A stretch of DNA of 11,153 nucleotides, taken from the NCBI GenBank assembly GCA_016201085.1, contig JACQDO010000062.1:1-11153 (forward strand), given 5' to 3'. This document shows positions 1 to 5,700 of this stretch, piece after piece (position 1 is the first letter of the stretch; the number at the start of each line of letters is the position of its first letter). The notes beneath the pieces are model-generated. The model searched no databases. It was not told the origin of the DNA and saw only the letters and a list, made by a program, of their open reading frames with translations. A program made the position numbers and the translations under genes. The DNA is from Hyphomicrobiales bacterium. Its GTDB lineage: Bacteria; Pseudomonadota; Alphaproteobacteria; Rhizobiales; Xanthobacteraceae.

Positions 1-1
1 G

Positions 2-700
2 CTGGTGATCAATACCGGCTCCAAGCTGGTGCTGATCGATACCGGCGTTGGCCCAGGCCTCTATGAGAAATCCAAAGGCGCGGTCGGGCAACTGCACACC
101 AACATGGCGGCGGCCGGCATCGACCGCAACGCCATCGATATCGTCATCATCTCGCATTTCCATGGCGACCACATCAACGGGCTGCGTATGGCCGACGGTG
201 GACTGTCGTTCCCGAACGCGGAGATCAAGGTGCCCGGCGTCGAGTGGGACTTCTGGATGAACGAAGCGAACGCCGCGAAAGTGACCGGCTACAACAAAGG
301 TGCCTGGGCCGTTCCAAAAGGCATATTCGCCGGGCTTGAAAATAAAGTGACTAAGTACGAAGCGGGCAAGGAGGTCGCGCCCGGCATTTCCTCGATCGCC
401 ACGCCCGGTCATACGCCGGGGCACATGTCATTCACCGTTGCGTCGGGTTCGGCGCGCGCGCTGGTGCAATCGGACGTCACCAATATTCCGCAGTTCTTCA
501 TGCGCCATCCGGATTGGCACGTCGAATACGATGTCGATCCGAACATGGCGGCGCAGACGCGCCACAAGTTCTACGACATGGCAGCGGCGGAAAAGACGCT
601 GGTGATCGGCTTCCACTTCTCGTTCCCGGCCGCCGGCTATGTCGAGAAGGACGGTACGGGCTATCGGCTGGTGCCGATTGTGTGGAACCCGTCGATCTGA
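2..700 (+). CDS. MBL-fold metallo-hydrolase, 5' end cut off by the window edge
   Basis: This is the C-terminal part of a metallo-beta-lactamase-fold hydrolase; the reading frame is already open at the first bases, so the true start lies outside the window. The zinc-binding set is complete: SHFHGDH (HxHxDH, codons at 155-172), a later His in TPGHTPGH (around 400-425), the bridging Asp in QSDVTN and the last His in GFHFSFP (around 610-620). The fold hydrolyses esters, lactones, thioesters or related bonds; the substrate cannot be told from sequence. The layout resembles the lactonase-like MBL proteins common in rhizobial genomes, many of which are exported, but the part that would carry a signal peptide is missing. 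A strong terminator follows 26 bp after the stop, so this gene closes its transcription unit. Confidence 0.9.
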   Translation: MVINTGSKLVLIDTGVGPGLYEKSKGAVGQLHTNMAAAGIDRNAIDIVIISHFHGDHINGLRMADGGLSFPNAEIKVPGVEWDFWMNEANAAKVTGYNKGAWAVPKGIFAGLENKVTKYEAGKEVAPGISSIATPGHTPGHMSFTVASGSARALVQSDVTNIPQFFMRHPDWHVEYDVDPNMAAQTRHKFYDMAAAEKTLVIGFHFSFPAAGYVEKDGTGYRLVPIVWNPSI

Positions 701-725
701 GACGGTCGGAACAACCTAATCAGAG

Positions 726-753
726 GGCCGCCCGCGAGGCGGCCTTCTTTTTT
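726..753 (+). terminator. Rho-independent terminator after the MBL hydrolase gene
   Basis: A perfect 7-bp GC stem (GGCCGCC at 726-732, GGCGGCC at 738-744) with a 5-base loop is followed by TTCTTTTTT (745-753). This is the only textbook intrinsic terminator in the window. It separates the hydrolase from the Fe-S protein gene, whose promoter must lie in the next 45 bp or whose transcription depends on read-through. Confidence 0.9.
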
Positions 754-797
754 CGGGCCGCTGGCAGGAAGGCGGGTGCACGGCTAGGATAGATTTG

Positions 798-2138
798 ATG
801 CCACAAACAGATTTCGAATCGGCCTTGTCCGCGCGCACCAACGAGATGTGCGATGCCTGCACGCGTTGCGGCAAATGCGTGGAGATCTGCCCGGTAACGG
901 GGCCGGCCGGTGTCGGCGCGGCCGCGCCGAAAGACGTGATCTCCGGCGTGATCGAGCTCCTGCACGGCGGGGAGGGGCTGCCTGCCGCGAAAGCCTGGGC
1001 GAGCGGCTGCGCGCTCACCGGCGACTGCATCGCGGCTTGCCCGGAAGGCATCAACCCGCGCTTCCTGCTGGCGATGGCGCGCGTGACGCTGGCGCAGCAG
1101 TCGTCCGACTTGCGCGCGCGGCGGCGCAAGGGCATCGAAAACTTCCGCGCCGTCGCCGACGGCGTCAACGTGCTGGCGCGCATGCAGCTTTCCGACGCCG
1201 AGCTGGCGCGGCTCGGCCAGCAGGTCAACGACCGGCTCGATCACGGCTCGACCGCCAAGCCGGGCGAGCGCCCGGATTTCGTCTTCTACACCGGCTGCAA
1301 CGTGCTCAAGACTCCGCACATGGCGCTCACCGCGCTCGATATCATGGACGCGCTCGGCGTCACCTACAAAGTCATGGGCGGGCCGACGCATTGCTGCGGC
1401 GTGGTGCAGTTGCGCACCGGCGACACCGAAGTCTCCGGCCGCGCCGCCACCTCATCGCTCGACAAACTGGCCGAAGGCAAGGCCGGCGTGATCTCCTGGT
1501 GCGCCAGCTGCCACGTGCAGTTCACCGAGACGACCATTCCGACCATCGAGAAAATCCGCGGCGCCCGGCCATTCGAGATGACGCCGTTCATGCTGTTCCT
1601 GCGCGCGCGTTTCGAGGATTTGCGGCCGATGCTGAAGACGCCCGTGCCGATGCGCATCGCGCTGCACAAGCATCCGGGGGTGAAAGGCGTCGTCGAGGCC
1701 GGCACCGCGCTGCTGCGCATGGTGCCCGGCATCGAGATCGTCGATCTACAGCAGCCGGCGGTCGGCCTGATGAGCAATGCGCTCAACGCGCTGCCGGAAT
1801 ACAAGCGCGGACTGCAACTGGCGGAGCTGGAAGCGGCGGCAGCGGCGAAAGTCGATACGCTGGTCGCGATCTATCACGTCGATCATCGCGAACTGTGCGC
1901 GCATGAGCGCGACTGGCCGTTCCGCATCGTCAATATCCTCGACATTGTCGGCGCCAGCATGGGCCTGCATCACGACGACCGCTTCAAGCGGCTGAAGATC
2001 ATGCAGGACGCCGACGCCATCGTGGCCGACTGCCAGGATATGCTGGCCGCCCGCGGCATCGAGCCGGCCATGGCGCGCGAGGTGGTGGTCAAGGCCATGT
2101 TGGCCGAGCAGCCGCTGCCGTTGGGCCGGCCAGGTTGA
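798..2138 (+). CDS. Iron-sulfur protein with one 4Fe-4S motif and a CCG (HdrB/GlpC/GlcF-like) domain
   Basis: A 446-residue soluble protein related to the heterodisulfide reductase, GlpC and GlcF iron-sulfur subunits that relay electrons from a partner oxidoreductase. The N-terminus has an extended ferredoxin motif, C18-x2-C21-x2-C24-x2-C27-x3-C31-P. A second, shortened cluster motif follows (GCALTGDCIAACPEG, three Cys before the Pro). A full CCG domain comes next: C167, C199-C200 and C235-x2-C238, the spacing expected for a non-cubane 4Fe-4S site. The C-terminal half has the length of a second CCG domain but lacks its CC and CxxC, keeping HKHPG (H290, H292) and one Cys, C367, in a His-rich YHVDHRELCAHE stretch. 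ATG at 798 is preferred to the TTG at 795 because AGGAT (787-791) lies at proper distance. No flavin or membrane partner gene is next to it, so its physiological partner is unknown. Confidence 0.85.
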   Translation: MPQTDFESALSARTNEMCDACTRCGKCVEICPVTGPAGVGAAAPKDVISGVIELLHGGEGLPAAKAWASGCALTGDCIAACPEGINPRFLLAMARVTLAQQSSDLRARRRKGIENFRAVADGVNVLARMQLSDAELARLGQQVNDRLDHGSTAKPGERPDFVFYTGCNVLKTPHMALTALDIMDALGVTYKVMGGPTHCCGVVQLRTGDTEVSGRAATSSLDKLAEGKAGVISWCASCHVQFTETTIPTIEKIRGARPFEMTPFMLFLRARFEDLRPMLKTPVPMRIALHKHPGVKGVVEAGTALLRMVPGIEIVDLQQPAVGLMSNALNALPEYKRGLQLAELEAAAAAKVDTLVAIYHVDHRELCAHERDWPFRIVNILDIVGASMGLHHDDRFKRLKIMQDADAIVADCQDMLAARGIEPAMAREVVVKAMLAEQPLPLGRPG

Positions 2139-2162
2139 CGGAAGATGGGCCACGCCCTATAT
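2134..2162 (+). promoter_or_regulatory. Housekeeping-sigma promoter for the argC leader
   Basis: GTTGAC (2134-2139), a 17-bp spacer and CTATAT (2157-2162) match 11 of 12 positions of the alphaproteobacterial consensus CTTGAC-N17-CTATAT. The -35 box overlaps the stop codon of the Fe-S protein gene. The bases after the -10 box are GCGCGCCC and then A at 2171, so the first suitable purine for initiation is the A of an ATG. This predicts a leaderless transcript; the start point is inferred, not observed. Confidence 0.65.
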
Positions 2163-2170
2163 GCGCGCCC

Positions 2171-2245
2171 ATGACGAAGCTTGTTGCAGCGAATGATTTC
2201 CGCCGCCGCCGTATCGCCACGGCACGGGAACGCTTGCGCGTCTAG
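2171..2245 (+). CDS. Putative arginine-rich leader peptide (24 aa) upstream of argC
   Basis: A short ORF from ATG at 2171 to TAG at 2243-2245 encodes 24 residues, of which seven are Arg: R11-R14 in a row (codons CGC CGC CGC CGT at 2201-2212), then R19, R21 and R23. There is no Shine-Dalgarno in front of it, but the predicted promoter would place the transcript's first base on its A, so it would be translated leaderless, as described for the trpL leader of rhizobia. Its end overlaps the left arm of a hairpin (2220-2228). It precedes an arginine-biosynthesis gene, and such regulatory cis-acting peptides are typically rich in the end-product amino acid. In GC-rich DNA, Arg codons are common by chance, so this is a hypothesis supported by position, promoter and RNA structure together. 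No function beyond regulation is suggested. Confidence 0.45.
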   Translation: MTKLVAANDFRRRRIATARERLRV

Positions 2246-2313
2246 AACTCCCCGTGCCGCCGGAGCAAAGGCCGCGGCACTTGTCCCCCGATAAAATCCG
2301 CCCTGTTGGCCTT
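2220..2313 (+). promoter_or_regulatory. argC leader: Alternative hairpins in the argC leader (possible attenuator)
   Basis: Arm 1 CGGCACGGG (2220-2228) pairs perfectly with arm 2 CCCGTGCCG (2251-2259). Arm 2, as GTGCCGC (2254-2260), also pairs perfectly with arm 3 GCGGCAC (2274-2280), so the two hairpins exclude each other. Arm 3 and its left flank, AAGGCCGCGG (2268-2277), can in turn pair with CCGC (2298-2301) and GGCCTT (2308-2313), with a 6-base bulge. The chain 1:2, 2:3, 3:4 is the usual architecture of ribosome-mediated attenuation, and arm 1 lies inside the Arg-rich ORF. There is no T-run after any stem, so a classical intrinsic terminator is not evident; Rho-dependent or translational control would be alternatives. 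Confidence 0.4.
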
Positions 2314-2353
2314 GTTCCGGTAGTCCTTTAAGACTCTGGATAAGGATCGATTC

Positions 2354-3412
2354 ATGGCCACAAAAGCGAAAATCGGCGTCTTGGGCGCTTCCGGCTATAC
2401 CGGCTCCGAGCTGGTGCGGATGCTGTTGCGCCACCCGCGTGCGGAGATCGTGCTGCTCACCGCCGAGCGCAGCGCCGGCAAGGCGATGCGCGACGTGTTC
2501 CCGCAGTTCTCGCCGTTCGCGCTGCCGCAACTGGTCGCCATCGAGGGGCTCGACTGGGCCAAGGCCGGGCTCGACGTGGCGTTCTGCGCGCTGCCGCACG
2601 CCACCACGCAGAAGGTGCTGAAGGAACTGCTGGCGCAGGCGCCGGTCACCAAGGTAGTCGACCTGTCGGCCGACTTCCGGCTGCACGACACCGGCGCCTA
2701 TGCGAAATGGTACGGCCACGAGCATCATGCGCCCGAATTGCAAAAAGAGGCGGTCTACGGCCTGTGCGAAATCCACCGGCGCGAGATCAGACGCGCGCGG
2801 CTGGTGGCCAATCCCGGCTGCTATACATCTTGCGCGCAATTACCGCTGCTGCCGCTGATCAAGGCCAAGGCCATCGATCTCGACGAGATCGTGGTCGACG
2901 CCAAGTCGGGCATGACCGGGGCCGGGCGGGCGGCCAAGGAGGCCATGCTGTTCTCGGAAGTGTCGGAAGGCTTCCATGCTTATGGGGTAGGCCACCACCG
3001 GCATATGGCCGAACTCGACCAGGAGTTTTCGCTGGCCGCCGGGCGGGAGGTGATCGTCACCTTCACCCCGCATCTGGTGCCGATGAACCGGGGCATCCTC
3101 TCGACCATCTATGTGCGGGGCAAGCGCGGGCGGACGGCGGAAGAGCTTCACGCGATACTTTTAAAGTTCTACGCGAAGGAGCCGTTCGTGCATGTGCTGC
3201 CGTTCGGCGAGACACCGCAGACCCGGCACGTGCGCGGCTCCAACATGACCTTCATCGGGGTGGCCAAGGATCGCGTCGCCGGCCGCGCCATCGTGGTCTC
3301 GGCGCTCGACAATCTGGTGAAAGGCGCCTCCGGCCAGGCGATCCAGAACATGAACCTGATGCTGGGCTGGCCGGAAACGATGGGGCTGGAGCAAGTGGCG
3401 CTGTTCCCATGA
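2354..3412 (+). CDS. argC: N-acetyl-gamma-glutamyl-phosphate reductase (type 1)
   Basis: ArgC reduces N-acetyl-gamma-glutamyl phosphate to N-acetylglutamate semialdehyde with NADPH, the third step of arginine (ornithine) synthesis in the cytoplasm. The 352-residue protein has the NADP-binding GASGYTGSELVRML motif near residue 10, the active-site NPGCYTS with nucleophile C156, and GVGHHRHMAELDQE (H214-E220), which carries the catalytic His region of the family. Length and motifs fit the long type 1 form. ATG 2354 is preceded by AAGGA (2342-2346). The Arg-rich leader and hairpins just upstream suggest regulation by arginine supply. The gene stands apart from other arg genes, as is usual in this group, and is followed 4 bp after the stop by a REP-like element that could end or stabilise its mRNA. 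Confidence 0.96.
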   Translation: MATKAKIGVLGASGYTGSELVRMLLRHPRAEIVLLTAERSAGKAMRDVFPQFSPFALPQLVAIEGLDWAKAGLDVAFCALPHATTQKVLKELLAQAPVTKVVDLSADFRLHDTGAYAKWYGHEHHAPELQKEAVYGLCEIHRREIRRARLVANPGCYTSCAQLPLLPLIKAKAIDLDEIVVDAKSGMTGAGRAAKEAMLFSEVSEGFHAYGVGHHRHMAELDQEFSLAAGREVIVTFTPHLVPMNRGILSTIYVRGKRGRTAEELHAILLKFYAKEPFVHVLPFGETPQTRHVRGSNMTFIGVAKDRVAGRAIVVSALDNLVKGASGQAIQNMNLMLGWPETMGLEQVALFP

Positions 3413-3416
3413 GGCT

Positions 3417-3522
3417 GTCATTCCGGGGCGCGGGCTTTCGCCCGCGAACCCGGAATCCAGCTACACTCGCCGAGTCTTCTTCTGGATTCCCGGTCCGGCG
3501 CTTCGCACCGTCCCGGAATGAC
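3417..3522. repeat. REP-like palindromic element, two-unit form
   Basis: The outer ends GTCATTCCGGG (3417-3427) and CCCGGAATGAC (3512-3522) are perfect 11-bp inverted repeats. Inside are two units facing each other. The left unit is a hairpin with CGCGGGC/GCCCGCG arms closed by GGAATCCAG. The right unit begins CTGGATTCC, the exact complement of that last 9-mer. The whole 106 bp can therefore fold as two small hairpins or one long cruciform. GTCATTCCGG-type repeats of this kind are frequent in Bradyrhizobium-like genomes. This copy fills the gap between argC and aidB and carries an ATG (3518-3520) in frame with aidB. Confidence 0.85.
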
Positions 3523-3532
3523 GGAGAGAGCC

Positions 3533-5143
3533 ATGTTCGAAGTCCAGAACCAGCCGCCGCCGCTCGAGCCGTACAATCTTTTCACCGGCGATGCTTGCTT
3601 GCGCGAAGCGGTCAAACGCGAGCGGGCCTCCTGGGCGGAAACCGAGCTGACGGCGCTAGGGCAAACGCTTGGCCGGCCGGAGACGATCCAGCTTGGCTTC
3701 GACGCCAACACGAATACGCCGAAACTGCGCACGCTCGACCGCTACGGCCATCGCCTCGACGAGGTCGAGTTCCACCCGGCCTGGCATGCGTTGATGGATA
3801 TCGCACTCAAAGCCGGTCTGCATTCGGGCCCGTGGGCCAAGCCGCAAGCCGGCGCGCATGTCACGCGCGCCGCCGGTTTCTATCTGCTCAACCAGATCGA
3901 GAGCGGGGTTTGCTGCCCGCTCGCCATGACCTATGGCTCGGTGCCGACGCTGCGCCGTGCGCCTGCGATCGCGGCCGAATGGCTGCCGCGCATCTTCGCG
4001 CGCGACTACGACCGCCGCTTCCGCCCGGCTCAAGAGAAAACCGCGGCGCTCATCGGCATGGGCCTGACCGAGAACCAGGGCGGTTCCGATCTGCGCACCA
4101 ATACGACACGCGCCGAGCGGGTCGCCGACGGCAGCTTCCGTCTCACCGGCCATAAATGGTTTCTGTCGGCGCCGATGTGCGACGCCTTCCTGGTGTTGGC
4201 GCTGGCGGGCAAGGGCCTGAGCTGCTTCTTCATGCCGCGCTGGACGCCTTCCGGCGAACGCAATGCCATCCATATACTTCGGCTCAAGGACAAACTCGGC
4301 AACCGCTCCAATGCCTCAAGCGAGGTGGAATTCGACGGCGCCTATGCGCAGTTGGTCGGCGAGGAGGGGCGCGGCATCCCGATTATCATCGAAATGGCCG
4401 GTTACACCCGGCTCGATTGCGCCGTCGGCTCGTCGTCGCTGATGCGGCAGGCGGTGACGCAAGCCGTGCATCACGCCAGCCACCGCACCGCCTTCCAGCG
4501 CCGGCTGATCGACCAGCCGCTGATGAGCAATGTGCTGGCCGACCTGGCGGTCGAGTGCGAAGCCGCCACCGTGCTGTCGATGCGGCTGGCGCGTGCCTAT
4601 GACGAGAGCGACGAGACCTCGCAGGTATTCCGCCGCGTGGTGACGCCGGCGGCGAAATTCTGGATTTGCAAGCGCACGCCTTACGTCGCGTTCGAGGCGA
4701 TGGAGGTGCTGGGCGGCTCCGGTTATATCGAGGAAAGCGTGCTGCCGCGGCTCTACCGCGAGGCGCCGGTGAATTCGATCTGGGAGGGCTCCGGTAATGT
4801 GATGTGCCTCGACGTGCTGCGCGCCATCGAGCGCACACCGCATGCGGTTGAGGTGTTGCGGCACGAACTCGCGGACGCCGGCGATGCGCGCCTGGAGAAT
4901 TTTGCCGAGCGGCTGGCGCAACGCCTGCGCAGTCCCGACCGCAACGACGAAACACAGGCGCGCGCGCTGGTGCGCGAGCTGGTGCTGGCTTTGCAAGCGG
5001 CGCTGCTGGTGAAGCATTCGCCGCCGGCGGTGGCGGATGCGTTCTGCGCCTCGCGGCTGACGGCCGAGAGCGGCGGCGCCTTCGGCCTGCTGCCGCGCGG
5101 TCTCGATCTGGCGGCGATTGTGGATCGCGCTGCGCCGAAATAG
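3533..5143 (+). CDS. aidB: AidB-type acyl-CoA dehydrogenase family flavoprotein
   Basis: A 536-residue FAD-binding protein of the acyl-CoA dehydrogenase superfamily, AidB branch. In E. coli AidB is induced in the Ada adaptive response to DNA alkylation and binds DNA. Signatures are MGLTENQGGSDLRTNTTRAE (about residues 175-195), LKDKLGNRSNASSEVEFDGA (about 250-270), KFWICKRTPYVAFEAMEVLGG, and the C-terminal PVNSIWEGSGNVMCLDVLR, all close to E. coli AidB and longer than ordinary acyl-CoA dehydrogenases. ATG 3533 is chosen because GGAGAG (3523-3528) precedes it; the in-frame ATG at 3518 lies inside a REP-like repeat and would put that ribosome site within the gene. No ada or alkA neighbour is visible, so a role in alkylation response rather than acyl-CoA or isovaleryl-CoA oxidation rests on family resemblance alone. 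Confidence 0.88.
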   Translation: MFEVQNQPPPLEPYNLFTGDACLREAVKRERASWAETELTALGQTLGRPETIQLGFDANTNTPKLRTLDRYGHRLDEVEFHPAWHALMDIALKAGLHSGPWAKPQAGAHVTRAAGFYLLNQIESGVCCPLAMTYGSVPTLRRAPAIAAEWLPRIFARDYDRRFRPAQEKTAALIGMGLTENQGGSDLRTNTTRAERVADGSFRLTGHKWFLSAPMCDAFLVLALAGKGLSCFFMPRWTPSGERNAIHILRLKDKLGNRSNASSEVEFDGAYAQLVGEEGRGIPIIIEMAGYTRLDCAVGSSSLMRQAVTQAVHHASHRTAFQRRLIDQPLMSNVLADLAVECEAATVLSMRLARAYDESDETSQVFRRVVTPAAKFWICKRTPYVAFEAMEVLGGSGYIEESVLPRLYREAPVNSIWEGSGNVMCLDVLRAIERTPHAVEVLRHELADAGDARLENFAERLAQRLRSPDRNDETQARALVRELVLALQAALLVKHSPPAVADAFCASRLTAESGGAFGLLPRGLDLAAIVDRAAPK

Positions 5144-5148
5144 CGTTC

Positions 5149-5190
5149 GTCATTCCGGGTCCGCGCGCTACGCTCGCGTTCCGGAATGAC
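5149..5190. repeat. REP-like palindromic element, single-unit form
   Basis: GTCATTCCGG (5149-5158) and CCGGAATGAC (5181-5190) form perfect 10-bp inverted repeats around a GC-rich core that can extend the stem (CGCG...CGCG). The ends are the same as those of the 106-bp element at 3417-3522. It starts 5 bp after the aidB stop and ends 6 bp before the stop of the convergent MAPEG gene. Its hairpin would therefore lie at the 3' end of both transcripts, where it could protect or terminate them, although no T-run is present on either side. Confidence 0.85.
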
Positions 5191-5196
5191 AGAAAA

Positions 5197-5595
5197 TTAC
5201 AGCTTCCCGAACACCGCCAGCACCAGCGCCACCTGCGCCAGGAATCCGACGGTGAAGGCAAGCGTGCGCAGCACCGCGATGCCGAGCGTGTAGATGACGG
5301 CATGCGCCAGCCGCGCCCAGAAATAGACCGCGCAGGCGATTGCCGTGCTCTCGGTCTGGTGACCCATGCTGTCGAGGATCAGCACCAGCGGCGCGAAGAT
5401 CACCAGGTTCTCGACCGCGTTGCTGTGCGCGAAATAGAGCCGCTGCGCCCACGCCGATTGCGGCTTGTCGTTGCGCGAAGGATTGGCCATCGAGCCCATC
5501 AGCCCGCGCACCATGGCGCGGTCGACGATGTAAGGCACCCACATCAGCCCGGTCAGGATGACCGTCAGCGTCAGCCACATCAATTCCCTGGACAT
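5197..5595 (-). CDS. MAPEG-family membrane protein
   Basis: A 132-residue integral membrane protein with about four hydrophobic segments: WLTLTVILTGLMWVPYIV at the N-terminus, then ENLVIFAPLVLILDSM, AIACAVYFWARLAHAVIYTLG, and TLAFTVGFLAQVALVLAVFG at the C-terminus. The RLYFAHSNAVENLVIFAP and FWARLAHAVIY motifs match the MAPEG (microsomal glutathione transferase/FLAP-like) family, whose bacterial members are mostly of unknown substrate. The frame is open further upstream (to 5667), but that extension is not hydrophobic. ATG at 5595 is favoured because it puts the first membrane helix at residues 6-24, gives a family-typical length and has GGGGA upstream on the minus strand. It lies 105 bp downstream of phaC on the same strand and is convergent with aidB; a hairpin sits between phaC and this gene. 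Confidence 0.85.
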   Translation of the reverse strand: MSRELMWLTLTVILTGLMWVPYIVDRAMVRGLMGSMANPSRNDKPQSAWAQRLYFAHSNAVENLVIFAPLVLILDSMGHQTESTAIACAVYFWARLAHAVIYTLGIAVLRTLAFTVGFLAQVALVLAVFGKL

Positions 5596-5647
5596 GCGCC
5601 GTCCCCATTCATGATTGCCAGCGGGTGGGAGAATAGTGGATGTCGGC

Positions 5648-5684
5648 GCCGCTGTCGCGCCCGGCAATAGCCTGCCGCAGCGGC
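5648..5684 (-). terminator. Stem-loop between phaC and the MAPEG gene
   Basis: Read on the minus strand, GCCGCTG (5684-5678) and CAGCGGC (5654-5648) form a 7-bp stem with an inner CGGCA/TGCCG stem separated by a one-sided bulge. It starts 16 bp after the phaC stop. There is no T-run, so it is at best a weak terminator or an mRNA-processing or stability structure. Confidence 0.35.
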
Positions 5685-5700
5685 TTTACGGCGCTGAGCC

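Noticed and set aside
795..797. TTG as start of the iron-sulfur protein
   Set aside because: ATG follows immediately at 798 with better spacing to AGGAT.
2220..2280. Possible tRNA or stable small RNA gene in the argC upstream gap
   Set aside because: The stem and loop sizes do not make a cloverleaf, and no T-arm or CCA-adjacent acceptor is seen; the structure fits alternative leader hairpins better.
2707..4155. 482-codon plus-strand frame spanning argC, the repeat and aidB
   Set aside because: It crosses two well-supported genes and a repeat element in another frame; only low-complexity Arg/Gly/Ala sequence.
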